From positions 1 to 64,000 of the forward strand of contig JASANE010000328.1 of NCBI GenBank assembly GCA_030248225.1: a stretch of DNA of 64,000 nt. Direction: 5' to 3'. Every line of letters starts with the position of its first letter. Position 1 is the first letter of the stretch. The notes under the pieces were generated by a model. That model was not told the origin of the DNA. It made no database searches and saw only the letters and a program-made list of their open reading frames with translations. The position numbers and the translations under genes are program-made. Shown piece by piece: positions 1-11,229 of this stretch. This DNA comes from Trileptium ribeirensis. Taxonomy: Eukaryota > Nematoda > Enoplea > Enoplida > Thoracostomopsidae.

Positions 1-193
1 TTCGTAACAACAACCTTTCATTTTAACATATTCCGGCGCGATAACTTAATAAATTTTCAATTCCTGCATTCAAAGGGATCTGTTGTCGTTCTGGTTGAAG
101 AAGTACCGAACATTCGTCAATTCATTTGCCATTTTAGCGTTGACTTTGGACATCGTTTGTAAGAAATTTTTCTGATTCAATGTGAATTTTATT
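1..193 (-). pseudogene. Altered copy of the KMANRID exon (X1, window edge)
   Basis: This is the X1 counterpart of 10812-11017. It carries several small insertions and deletions (around 45-50, 80-110 and 185), so no long open frame is left. The left part of the copy lies outside the window. Confidence 0.5.
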
Positions 194-420
194 TAAGGTT
201 GACCGTAAAACATATCTGTAGTATTGCAAAATGTCCACACAGCGGCAGTGGCTTACCTTCAATGTTTGTACCCATACCTTAAGTTATATTTATCCTTCGG
301 ACGACGACACCTGCCCCATTCTCCACGCCGAATATGTTAGCAATATTTTTAACAAAAAAGCAAATTTAGAGAAAACTTAACAAAAATTAGTTAACGATTT
401 GCAATCATTGTAGAAATTTT

Positions 421-1563
421 GGCTTCTTTTCAGTTATCCCCCAGCTCGAATTTTCGCTAATTTCCAAGATACAGGCGAAATTTTGGTACCAATTGATCTA
501 GCTCGATGAGGCGGTTCGAAAAAATTCCATTTTACCCAGTATCCCTGACAAAAATTTTTTCCAATTCTTTTGGCTCCCACGGTCCTTGGAACCCCCAAAA
601 TTTTTTCTTCCGAATCCGGTCATGTCACATCATGATCGACGCGGATTTTCAATAGCTATTCTTATTGATAGTAATTTTAGAAAGAATCGATAACAGGTTC
701 CGGAACTATGCCAAAAAAGTGAGTCCCTCAGCCACCAATCGCCCGGGACTGCAGGACTAGGACCCTGACTCAGTGCGGCATCCCATCTGAAAAACCTAAA
801 AAAAAATTAGTTAGTACATAACAGCAACATAATATAATACATATTCAATCACTATGAATTCAATCGGGCGGCCAAAACGTAGCGATGTCCTCGAGGATGA
901 CATCTCAGAAGGGATGAACGAACCGCTGGCGCCACATGAACTCGCACAAATACGAGTCCATTCTGGTGGGTCCCACAATGTCGCTTGTTCCGTGCCTTGG
1001 CGTTGCGCTATGTGGACTCTATGGACTGCGTGTGAGCGCCTGTTAATGGATCATCGAGTTGAGACTGTGGTCGACAGTTGTGCTGGCACTGCCCCGTTGC
1101 CGCAATTCCTGGTAGGCAGCCCACGAGTCCGATATTATGTTGTCGCTTATGTACTAACTAACCTTTTTATTTTTTATGGTTTTCAGAATGGGATGCGCCT
1201 CTGAGTCCAGGTCCTCCTCCTGCATCCCGGGCACCGGTATCGGCGGCTGAGAGACTCAGAAGTTTTTCTGATCATAAACTCAGGAACATGTTATCAGATT
1301 CCAAATTACTATCAGTAGAATCAGCTATTCAATCCGCGTCGATCATTACCCAACATCACCGGATTCGGAAGAAAAAAGATTTTTGGTTCCCGAAGGGAGA
1401 CCATTGGGACCCAAAAAAATTTGAAAAAATTTTTTGTCAGGGATATGGGTAAATGGATATTCTCTGAAACCGCCTCATCGAGCTGAGGCGATCGGTACCA
1501 AAATTTCGCCTGTATCTTGAAAATTGAATCGAAATTTGGGCTGGAGGAGAACCCAAAAGACCC
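421..1563 (-). mobile_element. Merlin-type (IS1595/ISXO2-like) element, copy in X1
   Basis: The termini are inverted over roughly 350-400 bp, starting with a GGCTTCTTTTC-type end on the left and its complement on the right. GAAATTTT precedes the left end (413-420). The right flank is altered (GTAAAACT), so the target-site duplication is imperfect here. The middle carries the minus-strand remnant of a transposase. The better preserved X3 copy (11230-12392) defines the ends. Confidence 0.8.
860..1132 (-). pseudogene. Merlin/IS1595-like transposase C-terminal remnant (X1)
   Basis: The minus strand encodes the C-terminal part of a DDE transposase of the IS1595/ISXO2 type. Its second catalytic-region motif is SD-x-WAAY, followed after a short stretch by the HTQSIES motif and the YLCEFMW segment. 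In this copy the WAAY motif is uninterrupted (SDSWAAY), where the other copies have a stop. Small deletions break the frame downstream, the tryptophan after HTQSIEST is a stop, and an extra in-frame TGA lies near the end. No first catalytic aspartate region or N-terminal zinc ribbon is present. It is an inactive fragment. Confidence 0.8.
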
Positions 1564-1979
1564 GTAAAACTTTAACAAAAATTGGCAAAATTTTAATACT
1601 TGGCATAAATAGGGAAAATTTTTGCTATATCGGGGAAAATTATGAGTTTCTGAAATCTCGAAAATTTACCCCCTCTGCGTTCTCAAGACGACGGAACTGT
1701 TTTGCACCTGTGAAATATATTGTAAATGTTGAATTTTATTTCGCTGATATATATAATTCAAAACCAACCCGAAATGTTTAACGTAGAGCCACACGCCAAG
1801 ACTTGTCTATAACCAGATAAGCTGTTCTATAAATTATACTATACCAAATAACATATATTTTTTGACTAAATAGTTGCTTTGCGATACCTTCTATTTATTC
1901 ACGCATTATATCAACCGTAGCTAAATTTTGAGAGCTAAATACTTCACTCATTACTCATGTAAATATAGTAAAATCTGTA

Positions 1980-2325
1980 TTAACGTCTAAAACGATTTAT
2001 GTTAGCTATATAACGCTTGGATATCCATTACGCTCATCAAATATTGATGCATATATAAATTACAAACTAAACGAATACCTTCAACGATTTGGCAAATAGC
2101 TTTATCACACAGATCTACGAACGTATCAGGGTCGTCAGGTGCTAATTCTCTAAGTATTTCCGGGCTAATGATATCAACGACAATACCATTTGCGAATGAT
2201 TCGTCCACTTGCTTAATAGATGCCCATTTAGCAGTAATACAGACGTAGGTTTCCAGCAAAGTGTACTTCGGCAGAGCAGGTGCATTGTTCGCACCTCCAA
2301 AATTATCTGACGGGTCGAAATAGAT
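1980..2325 (-). pseudogene. Frameshifted copy of the unrecognised terminal exon (X1)
   Basis: Same exon as at 12806-13150. The frame is identical up to QIVEGIRLVC, then a short altered stretch near 2050 changes the frame and gives a different ending. Either this copy has decayed or the consensus sequence is poor here. The acceptor TTCTAG is conserved. Confidence 0.6.
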
Positions 2326-2924
2326 CTAGAACAATCAATTGTGAATATATCTTAACTCTTTTCACTGGGCAGCAGCCCTACACATAAACTTTTAAAAACC
2401 CTGTGGGTAAAATTGACACATAAATATCAATACAAAAATGAGCAATCTTCTCGACCTAGCAATACCTTTTTCAGAAACAAAAATTAGGATTGGTGCTAAA
2501 ATAACAAATCGGTCAGCAAGGTTTTCGATAAGTAACATTCTAATCACAATTTATCGAATTCAGGAGTCTGGATTTTTGTAATGCATTATACGTATTACAA
2601 CTATGACCTTATCTTAAAATGCGGCAATGATTCGTCAGAAGTACAAATACTAATTTAAGATCGCATTAAAGACACCCAGCGTACATTTTAATTTTTGGTA
2701 TGGACTTGGATGAATTTATATCAGCAAATAACTAAATTAACTGAAACCATAACAGGTGAAGAAGCATTAGGTACTTGGGAAAACTGAAATTTCTACATAT
2801 ATTGTCTATTATGAAGATCAGATTAATATGCCACATTCATAGTAAGCTTGTTTAACTCATACACTTGCTTAAAAGTCTACAATAAGCATAATCCAATTTA
2901 GTGAAGGCGTAGCACAAAATAATA

Positions 2925-3215
2925 TTTGCAGTCGTTCGAAATGTAATTCTTGTGAACATTCCAAATATAATTTTTGCAATTAACCGAAATATAATTTTTG
3001 CTATCGTCCGAAAAATAATCTTTGGAATAGTACGAAATATAATTCTTGTAATCGTCCGAAATATAATTATTTTCAATCGTCCGGATATAATTTTTGCATT
3101 TATCGAAAATATAATTTTTGCAGTCGTCCAGAATATATATTTCGCAATCATCCGTAATGCAATTTATGCAATCGTCTGAAATATACTTTTACCAATCGTC
3201 CAAAATACTGTAAAA
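2925..3215. repeat. AT-rich minisatellite of about 27 bp (X1)
   Basis: About ten imperfect tandem units with the core AATATAATTTTTGC followed by an ATCGTCCG-like segment. Because the period is close to a multiple of three, both strands give repetitive open frames rich in I, F, N and R. These are artefacts of the repeat and should not be annotated as proteins. The same array is present in X2 and X3. Confidence 0.9.
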
Positions 3216-3595
3216 CAGTTGGCCAAATGTATACATTATATAGTTTATGATAAAAATTATACTGTGATTCATTACGCTCTATTAGGGAACTAGTGCCTAC
3301 TTTAGGCAAAATTGATACTTTGATATTTACTGAAACGTCAGGAGTACAGTGCTATTATAACCAATAGTAATTATTATGTAATGTTAGCATCTTTGAATTC
3401 CTAGTGGGCACTAAAACATGTTGCGCTGCTAGGTACGGCAACTATATAGCATGTTTTAATATAGGTTCGAAAGATTTACATGCCAGAAATATGTATGTGT
3501 AAGCAGTGCAGACAGTATGAAATTTAATAGATTTGATTGTGAGAGAGTATATATCTTTTGCTCTTAAACGTGATCAGACGAATTTGCCATGTTAT

Positions 3596-3799
3596 TCAAG
3601 ACCCAGTTGTGCCTGCTAAACGAGCTTTGCTCTTAGAATTATAAATAATTCTATTATATATATAGCCGACTAGAATTGCGCACTTAAACAAAAACATCAC
3701 ACGCAAAAATGTTCGGATATCACAGCCCATAACATTGATACGTGACAAAAACGATGATACAGTACTTTGAATGTCAGTAGGTTTTATGTATTTATTCAT
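3596..3799 (-). CDS. Copy of the small membrane-protein-like ORF (X1)
   Basis: Same N-terminal 50 residues as 14398-14634, with a few changes (VMGCD for VSGCD, FLFKCA for FLFACA) that place a charged residue in the hydrophobic segment. It ends after YNSKSKARLAGTTGS owing to an indel. The decay suggests that the protein is not under strong selection. Confidence 0.25.
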   Translation of the reverse strand: MNKYIKPTDIQSTVSSFLSRINVMGCDIRTFLRVMFLFKCAILVGYIYNRIIYNSKSKARLAGTTGS

Positions 3800-4499
3800 G
3801 CATCATTTGTACATAAAGCAGCATCTTTTCAAAAATACGACATTAAGCAGGTTGTTATGTGAACAATATTAGTCGAGTCGCGCTGCAGTAAATCTTGCAT
3901 TATTTGTTTCAGTTGTTTTTGTTTTCACTTTTTGTACGACCATTGCATTGCGCACATGATTTGCTGTCATGAAGGCATCTTTCATAAACCGACCATTGGA
4001 ATCTGCATGCAAAGCGAAAGTGGCATACAGCAAGCGTGCCGGATTAGACTGACTACAAACAAAGAAAACACTTTGCTATGTATTTGAGCTCAAGAGTACG
4101 TTATCAAGCTTACAATGTCTAAGAGTTCGTGTGTGTTTTCCGTCTGTAAAGCAACTCGTATAAATTAATGCTAATCATACAATTTGTCTTTTTTAAATCT
4201 CCTCACTAATCGTAACTATGAAACAGCGAACAGATCATACACAGATGGAATAAGCAACATAATATATAGCTTAGCTTTGGAAAATCTACTAATCCACCTC
4301 TCAACTATCTAATCCATACATAACTGCAACTAGCAAGACCAAAGAGTGTTGTTTCGTATTGGACGAATTATATGTCACTATCTTTCGATCTTACGATATT
4401 CCGGCTAGTACCGGAGGCGTTATTTTGAAATAGTAATTTTGTAACAGTCTACAATAAATTATGCGGTTACATGTTGACGTCACTACAAAACACTTTCTT

Positions 4500-4508
4500 G
4501 TCGGCTAT
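4500..4508. other. Inversion junction with 9-bp microhomology
   Basis: The string GTCGGCTAT is the last sequence shared with the forward unit (15328-15336 in X3) and also the first of the inverted unit (the complement of ATAGCCGAC at 14497-14505 in X3 and 3662-3670 in X1). The join thus sits on a 9-bp inverted microhomology. This is the pattern expected if a replication fork or broken end switched to the opposite strand about 820 bp away. Confidence 0.85.
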
Positions 4509-4974
4509 ATATATAATAGAATTATTTATAATTCTAAGGAGCAAAGCTCGTTTAGCAGGCACAACTGGGTCTTAGAATAACATGGCAAATTCGTCTGATC
4601 ACGTTTAAGACAAAAGATATATACTCTCTTCACAATCGATTCTATTAAATTTCATCCTGTTTGCACTGCTTACACATACATATTTCTGGCATGTAAATCT
4701 TTCGAACCTATATTAAAACATGCTAACACAACAGTTGTGGATCTAGCAGCGCAACATGTTTTAGTGCCCACTAGGAATCAAAGATGCTAACATTACATCA
4801 TAATTACTATTGGTTATAGTAGCGCTGTACTACTGACGTTTCAGTAAATATCCAAAGAAATATAGCAAGTTTGCCTTAAAGTAGGCACTAGTTCCTAAAT
4901 ATGACGTAATGAATCACAGTATAATTTTATCATAAACTATATAATGTATACATTTGGCCAAAACTGTTTTACAG

Positions 4975-5265
4975 TATTTTGGACGATTGGTAAAAGTATA
5001 TTTCAGACTATCTAATCGCATTACGGACATTCGAAATATATATTCTGGACGACTGCAAAAAATTATATTTTCGATAAAAGAAAATTATATCCGGGCTATT
5101 TAAAAGGTATCACATTTCGGACGATTACAAGAATTATATTTCGTACTATTCCAAAGTATTATTTTTCGGACGATAGCAAAAATTATATTTCGGTTAATTG
5201 CAAAAATTATATTTGGAATGTTCACAAGAATTACATTTCGAACGACTGCAAATATTATTTTGTGC
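4975..5265. repeat. AT-rich minisatellite of about 27 bp (X2, inverted)
   Basis: Reverse-complement copy of the array at 2925-3215, with units ending in CGGACGATNNC-type sequence. One unit region near 5095-5120 differs from the other copies (TATTTAAAAGGTATCACATT in place of the regular unit), so the array has changed since duplication. Confidence 0.88.
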
Positions 5266-5861
5266 TACGCCTTCACTAGAATTGGATTATGCTTATTTGT
5301 AGACTTTTAAGCAAGTGTATGAGTTAAATAAGCTTACTATGAATGTGGCATATTAATCTGATCTTCATAATAGACAATATATGTAGAAATTTCAGTTTTC
5401 CCAAGAATGGAATGCTTCTTCACCTGTTATGGTTTCAGTTAATTTAGTTATTTGCTGATATAAATTCATCCAAATCCATACCAAAAATTAAAATGTACGC
5501 TGGGTGTCTTTAATGCGATCTTAAATTAGTATTTGTACTTCTGACGAAAAATCATTGCCGCATTTTAAGATAAGGTCATAGTTGTAATACGTATAATGCA
5601 TTACAAAAATCCAGACTCCTGAATTCGATAAATTGTGATTAGAATGTTACTTATCGAAAACCTTGCTGACCGATTTGTTATTTTAGCACCAATCCCCCTA
5701 ATTTTTGTTTACTGAAAAAGGTATTGCAGTGTGAAAGAGATTGCTCATTTTTGTATTCATATTTATGTGTAATTTTACCCACAGGGTTTTTAAAAGTTTA
5801 TGTGTAGGGGCTGCTGCCCAGTGAAAAGAGTTAGAATATATTCATCAATTGATTGTTCTAG

Positions 5862-6210
5862 ATCCTATTTCGACCCGTCAGATAATTTTGGAGGTGCGAA
5901 CAATGCACCTGCTCTGCCGAAGTACACTTTGCTGGAAACCTACGTCTGTATTACTGCTAAATGGGCATCTATTAAGCAAGTGGACGAATCATTCGCAAAT
6001 GGTATTGTCGTTGATATCATTAGCCCGGAAATACTTAGAGAATTAGCACCTGACGACCCTGATACGTTCGTAGATCTGTGTGATAAAGCTATTTGCCAAA
6101 TCGTAGAAGGTATTGCGTTAAGTTTGTTCTAGATATGCATCAATATTTGGATGAGCGTAATGCATCTACCAAAGGGTTATATAGCTAACATAAATCGTTT
6201 TAGACGTTAA
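5862..6210 (+). pseudogene. Frameshifted copy of the unrecognised terminal exon (X2)
   Basis: Inverted copy of the exon at 12806-13150. There is an extra base just after the acceptor (5861) and inserted bases around 6115 and 6160, so the reading frame ends early after QIVEGIALSLF. The homologous stop codon position is at 6208-6210. The long upstream extension in the same frame (from 5800) is not supported by the other copies. Confidence 0.6.
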
Positions 6211-6624
6211 TACAGATTTTACTATATTTACATGAGTAATATATGGTAGCTCTCAAAATTTAGCTACGGTTGATATAATGCGTGAATAAATAGTAGGTAT
6301 CGCAAAGCAACTATTTAGTCAAAAAATATATGTTATTGGTATATGTATAATTTATAGAACAAAAAGCTTATCTGGTTATAGACAAGTCTTGGCGTGTGGC
6401 TCTACGTTAAACATTTCGGGTTGGTTTTGAATTATATATATCAGCGAAATAAAATTCAACATTTACAATATATTTCACAGGTGCAAATAGGTCCGTCGTC
6501 TCGAGAAAGCAGAGGGGGTAAATTTTTGAGAATCTAGAAACTCTCATAATTCTCCCGATATAGCAAAAATTTTCCCTATTTATGCCAAAATATTAAAATT
6601 TTCCCCAATTTTTGTTAAAATTTC

Positions 6625-7805
6625 GGGTCTTTTCGCTTATCCTCCAGCCCGAATTTCGTCAATTTTGAGATACAGGCGAAATTTTGAGTACGATCGACTA
6701 GCTCGATGAGGCGGTTCAGAAAAATATCCATTTATTAGCCATTTTTCTGAATAAAAAAATTTTTTCAATTTTTTTGGGATTCAATGGTCTCCCCTCGGGA
6801 ACCCAAAAATTTTTTTCCTTCCGAATCCGGTGATTAGTTGGGTAATGATCCGACGCGGATTGAATAGCTGATTCTACTGATAGTAATTTTATAGGAATCT
6901 GATAACATGTCCCTGAGTTATGATCAAAAAAACTTCTCGTATTCTTCAGCCGCCGATACCGGTGCCGGATATCGAGGAGGACCTGGACTCAGAGGCGCAT
7001 CCCATCTGAAAACCATAAAAAATAAAAAGGTTACTTAGTACATAACAACAACATAATATCGGACTAGTGGGCTGCCTACCAGGGAATTGCGGCAACGGGG
7101 CAGTACCAGCACGAGACTGTCAACCACAGTCTCAACTTCGATGATCCATTAACAGGCGCGCTCACACGCAGTCCATTGAGTCCACATAAGGGAAAACGCC
7201 AAGGCACGGAACAAGCGACATTGTGGGACCCACCGAGACATGATGGACTCGTATTTGTGCGAGTTCATGTGGCGCCAGCGACTCAACATCCCTTCGATAT
7301 CATCCTTGAGGACATCGCTGCGTTTTGGCCGCCCGGATAAAAATGATGGTGAGTTAAATATGTATTATATTATGTGGTCGTTATGTACCAACTAACCTTT
7401 TTATTTTTTTAGGTTTTTCAGAAGGGAGGCGCCGCTGAGTCCAGGTCCTCGTCCTATCATCCCCAGGCAACGATATTGGTGGCTGAGAGACTCAGCAGTT
7501 ATTCGATCATAACTCCGGAACTATTTTTATCAGATTCCTATGAAAATTACTATGAATACAATCAGCTATTGAATCCGCGTCGATGGGTAGAACTAACATG
7601 ACCAAATTCGGAAGAAAAATCATTTTGGGTTCCCAAGGGACCCATTGGGACCCAGAAAAAGTTGAAAAAAATTTTTGTCAGGGATCATGGGTAAAATGGA
7701 TATTTTCTGAACCGCCTCATCCAGCCGAGTCGAATTGATACGAAAATTTTGCCTGTATCTCGGAAATTGAAGAATTTGGGGCTGGGGGATAGACTGAAAA
7801 GACCC
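6625..7805 (+). mobile_element. Merlin-type element, copy in X2
   Basis: The element is bounded by GGGTCTTTTC on the left and its complement on the right. Both sides are flanked by the 8-bp direct repeat AAAATTTC (6617-6624 and 7806-7813), the complement of GAAATTTT in X3. Inverted arms of about 370 bp enclose a transposase remnant on the plus strand. It sits at the same place as in X1 and X3, so the insertion came before the triplication. Confidence 0.92.
7059..7340 (+). pseudogene. Merlin/IS1595-like transposase C-terminal remnant (X2)
   Basis: The plus strand reads SD-stop-WAAYQG, then [13 protein letters not shown] and [15 protein letters not shown], and on to a C-terminal stretch ending in AAFWPPG and a TAA stop at 7338-7340. 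These match the C-terminal part of IS1595/ISXO2-type (Merlin superfamily) DDE transposases, including the region of the last catalytic acidic residue in HTQSIE. Two stops (at the residue before WAAY and at the tryptophan after IEST) and a frameshift near 7290 inactivate it. The N-terminal half is absent, because the inverted arm begins directly upstream. Confidence 0.85.
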
Positions 7806-8018
7806 AAAATTTCTTCAATGATTGCCAATACGTAACTAATTTTGTTAAGTTTTCTCTAATTTTGCTTTTTTGTTAAAAATATCCTCACATCTTCGGCGTG
7901 GAGAATGGGGCAGGTGTCGTCGTCCGAAGGATAAATATAACTTAGGGTGTGGGTCCGACACTTTGAAGGTAAGCCACTGCCGCTGTGTGGACATTTACAA
8001 TCTACAGATATGTTTCAG

Positions 8019-8224
8019 GTCAACCTTCAATCAACTGCACATTAAATCAGAAAAATTTCTTACAAACAATGTCCAAAGTCAACGCTAAAATGGCGAATCG
8101 AATTGACGAATGTTCGGTACTTCTAAACGAAACGACAACATCTTTGAATGCAGGAATTGAAAAGTTTTCTACAGTTATCGCGCCGGAATATGTTAAAATG
8201 AAAGGTTGTTGTACAGTTTGCTAA
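8019..8224 (+). CDS. Coding-like exon with acceptor TTTCAG (X2)
   Basis: Inverted copy of the exon at 10812-11017, with the same protein sequence. The proposed 50-nt intron is 7969-8018 (GTAAGC to TTTCAG). Upstream of its donor the matching frame is open only for about nine codons, so a further intron or a different 5' structure is needed. Function unknown. Confidence 0.4.
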
Positions 8225-8399
8225 ATGAGTTTTAAATGTATTTAAATTTATAAGTTTAAAAGTTTGAATGACCTGCTACGGCGCTTCCATTCTTTCTGCA
8301 GTCCATTTTTATGTAACTAGCAGTAGTTTTGCTAGTATTTCCTCTAATTACTTAATTGAGGAATAGGCTCAATTAACGTAATTTATACAAGGTTTTTGT

Positions 8400-8763
8400 G
8401 TAATCTTGACCACATTTCTGCTGTTACGAAGAATCAAATAAGAACCGTTTGTACAGTAACCTATTCAGGAGCTTTTGCTCGGCTGCACATTAATTCGGTT
8501 AAAAAGTTTTGATAGATTTCTTGAGCAATTACTATTTATGGCTTTTGCTGTCATGTTTTATAACTTGTCTTGTTTAGATCTATACAAGAGTTCACGTATC
8601 TTTCGATGATATTCCACCACTGTGTTCAATTCTATATGCGTTTTTTGGATTAGGCGTTGTATGCGATGCGAGTTTTTTACGGCAACAAAAGCGTACAGCT
8701 GACGTAATCGGTGGACCTGTGTCAATTATTACTGTAGATGCCTATACTGCAGCCACAGCATAA
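8400..8763 (+). CDS. Two-exon 3' end of the second unrecognised gene (X2)
   Basis: Inverted counterpart of 10272-10640: an exon up to 8497, an 80-nt intron (8498-8577) and a last exon 8578-8763 ending in TAA. The exons are open and nearly identical to X3 (IYTRVHVSFDD in place of IYRRVHV). The single-base length difference falls in the proposed intron, which is what splicing would tolerate. Function is unknown. Confidence 0.5.
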
Positions 8764-9366
8764 AAACATCTAAGAGTAAAAACAATAATAATATGCATAT
8801 AATATTATGAAATTAAAATTGATTTGCCTCGAAAGGATACCTCTCTGGTGTTTGACCAGATTTATTAATTTTTTCTGACAATATGTCCTCTAATGCTTAA
8901 CGCAGTGAGACAAATAGCACTCTCAATAAACAATTACGAAAATCTGATTTGCAGATAATTCTGATTTTCTAATAGATCGGCTTAACATAGAATTCCGTAA
9001 AATAACGGACTCTATATAATTTAAAATCGTGGTTCAGGTTCAATGTCAGATGCTATTAGTTGTTATTATTAAAAGCTAATAGTATTTTTGTAGTTAGTTA
9101 TGCAGATGATGAAAACATATCAAAGTTATCAGTATGCCACAACTTTACCAAATATGGTGTCGCCATCAGTTAGACCAATGAGCTACTGTAATTGATCATA
9201 AAGAATACCCGCTAACATCAATAACATTAGACACAACTTCAGGTGGTCAATAACTGTAACCGTTTAAGAGTACACGAGATTGTAATGATTCGTATGCTTC
9301 ATGTAGATGCATATGCGCATGCATGCTGATAGGGAGGGTAGGGAGATTACCCCCCTCTCAATCCAA

Positions 9367-9668
9367 GCTGCCACAACAGACTCCAAATTCAGCCTGTAGG
9401 TCTTAATGGATTCTGCAAAAAACATTATTTCAATAAGGGGTACACGTGCTAAGATTAGCTATTAATCCAAGGTTTCGACAATGAATATTTAGTATAACCA
9501 TTACAGTTTTATAATTAGGTAAGACAAATCGCATATCCACGCATGCCCAAGCTCTAAGGTTGTAGGGGTAGCCGGGGCTTCGGAGGGGGATAGGCGGCGC
9601 CTATGGTTTCGGCACCTGCGGCGTGCCATCAGGAGATCGGTTGGCCGACCAGTAAGGGGGTTGACACT
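9367..9668. other. Unique 302-bp spacer at the centre of the large palindrome
   Basis: The two arms stop matching exactly after the shared AATCCAA at 9360-9366 and its complement at 9669-9675. The spacer is not self-complementary. Its right part (about 9540-9668) is GC-rich with G-runs, unlike the AT-rich arms. It loosely resembles the G-rich segment at 59270-59345, but too weakly to call them the same repeat. No ORF here is convincing. Confidence 0.8.
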
Positions 9669-10271
9669 TTGGATTGAGAGGGGGGTAATCTCCCTACCCT
9701 CCCTATCAGCATGCATGCGCATATGCATCTACATGAAGCATACGAATCATTACAATCTCGTGTACTCTTAAACGGTTACAGTTATTGACCACCTGAAGTT
9801 GTGTCTAATGTTATTGATGTTAGCGGGTATTCTTTATGATCAATTACAGTAGCTCATTGGTCTAACTGATGGCGACACCATATTTGGTAAAGTTGTGGCA
9901 TACTGATAACTTTGATATGTTTTCATCATCTGCATAACTAACTACAAAAATACTATTAGCTTTTAATAATAACAACTAATAGCATCTGACATTGAACCTG
10001 AACCACGATTTTAATTATATAATAGAGTCCGTTATTTTACGGATTCTATGTTAAGCCGCATCTAGTAGAATCAGAATTATCTGCAAATCAGATTTTCGTA
10101 ATTGTTTATTGAGAGTGCTATTTGTCTCACTGCGTTAAGCATTAGAGGACATATTGTCAGAAAAAATTAATAAATCTGGTCAAACACCAGAGAGGTATCC
10201 TTTCGAGGCAAATCAATTTTAATTTCATAATATTATATGCATATTATTATTGTTTTTACTCTTAGATGTTT

Positions 10272-10640
10272 TTATGCTGTGGCTGCAGTATAGGCATCTA
10301 CAGTAATAATTGACACAGGTCCACCGATTACGTCAGCTGTACGCTTTTGTTGCCGTAAAAAACTCGCATCGCATACAACGCCTAATCCAAAAAACGCATA
10401 TAGAATTGAACACAGTGGTGGAATATCATCGAAAGATACGTGAACTCTTCTATAGATCTAAACAAGACAAGTTATAAAACATGACAGCAAAAGCCATAAA
10501 TAGTAATTGCTCAAGAAATCTATCAAAAACTTTTTAACCGAATTAATGTGCAGCCGAGCAAAAGCTCCTGAATAGGTTACTGTACAAACGGTTCTTATTT
10601 GATTCTTCGTAACAGCAGAAATGTGGTCAAGATTACACAA
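10272..10640 (-). CDS. Two-exon 3' end of a second unrecognised gene (X3)
   Basis: An exon ending at 10539 (GAFARLHINS) is followed by an 81-nt AT-rich intron (10538-10458, GT to TTTAG). The last exon is 10457-10272 (62 codons including TAA), beginning IYRRVHVSFDD and ending TVDAYTAATA. The intron call is supported by the inverted copy: X2 carries a 1-nt deletion and a stop inside the intron but keeps both exons in frame. The last exon holds a hydrophobic segment (SILYAFFGLGVVC). The 5' boundary shown is only where the open frame can be followed and is not a start codon. I do not recognise the product. An upstream exon may be 10812-11017. Confidence 0.5.
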
Positions 10641-10811
10641 AAACCTTGTATAAATTACGTTAATTGAGCCTATTCCTCGATTAAGTAATTAGAGGAAATA
10701 CTAGCAAAACTACTGCTAGTTACATAAAAATGGACTGCAGAAAGAATGGAAGCGCCGTAGCAGGTCATTCAAACTTTTAAACTTATAAATTTAAATACAT
10801 TTAAAACTCAT

Positions 10812-11017
10812 TTAGCAAACTGTACAACAACCTTTCATTTTAACATATTCCGGCGCGATAACTGTAGAAAACTTTTCAATTCCTGCATTCAAAGATGTTG
10901 TCGTTTCGTTTAGAAGTACCGAACATTCGTCAATTCGATTCGCCATTTTAGCGTTGACTTTGGACATTGTTTGTAAGAAATTTTTCTGATTTAATGTGCA
11001 GTTGATTGAAGGTTGAC
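10812..11017 (-). CDS. Coding-like exon with acceptor TTTCAG (X3)
   Basis: The exon follows a good acceptor (GTTTCAG). A donor-like GGTAAG lies 50 nt further upstream, so the intron would be only 50 nt. The frame runs through KMANRIDECSVLLNETTTSL and ends VKMKGCCTVC at a stop at 10812. It has one potential N-glycosylation site (NET). Alternatively the exon could end earlier, at the GT after VKMK, and splice to the downstream exons at 10640-10272. Family not recognised. The sequence is identical in X2 and altered in X1. Confidence 0.4.
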
Positions 11018-11229
11018 CTGAAACATATCTGTAGATTGTAAATGTCCACACAGCGGCAGTGGCTTACCTTCAAAGTGTCGGACCCACACCCTAAGTTATA
11101 TTTATCCTTCGGACGACGACACCTGCCCCATTCTCCACGCCGAAGATGTGAGGATATTTTTAACAAAAAAGCAAAATTAGAGAAAACTTAACAAAATTAG
11201 TTACGATTGGCAATCATTGAAGAAATTTT

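Larger units (their letters stand above)
1..4508 (+). repeat. Segmental repeat copy X1 (forward, truncated by window start)
   Basis: This block matches 10832-15336 in the same orientation over its whole length. It includes the exon-like ORF region at 1980-2325, the minisatellite at about 2925-3215 and the Merlin-type element at 421-1563. It differs from the other copies by many 1-3 nt indels and substitutions, unevenly: 2340-2500 is almost identical to the third copy, whereas 3240-3400 is clearly more diverged. It ends at the 9-bp microhomology 4500-4508, beyond which the sequence turns into the inverted copy. Matching was done by eye; percent identity was not calculated. Confidence 0.93.
4500..9366 (-). 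repeat. Segmental repeat copy X2 (inverted)
   Basis: This block is the reverse complement of 9669-14505, and its first 3.67 kb is also the reverse complement of 1-3670. Next to the central spacer the match is almost perfect for hundreds of bases (for example 9240-9366). Further out it carries scattered indels, and an apparent disruption near 5700-5760. It therefore takes part in two palindromes, with X1 on its left and X3 on its right. Confidence 0.93.

Noticed and set aside
854..1204. 116-codon plus-strand ORF
   Set aside because: It is antisense to the Merlin-type transposase remnant, which explains the open sequence better; the homologous ORF is broken in the other copies.
2952..3179. Open frames on both strands with repeated I/F/N/R words (also 2852-3151, 13703-13903, 13779-14006)
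   Set aside because: They are produced by the 27-bp AT-rich minisatellite, whose unit is a multiple of three; both strands are open at once.
5800..6132. Plus-strand ORF starting MCRGCCPV upstream of the X2 exon
   Set aside because: The N-terminal part depends on inserted bases just after the splice acceptor in X2; X1 and X3 do not support it.
6625..7805. Polinton or foldback-virus interpretation of the long inverted ends
   Set aside because: The interior is only about 400 bp and encodes an IS1595-type transposase; no capsid, polymerase B or protease is present.
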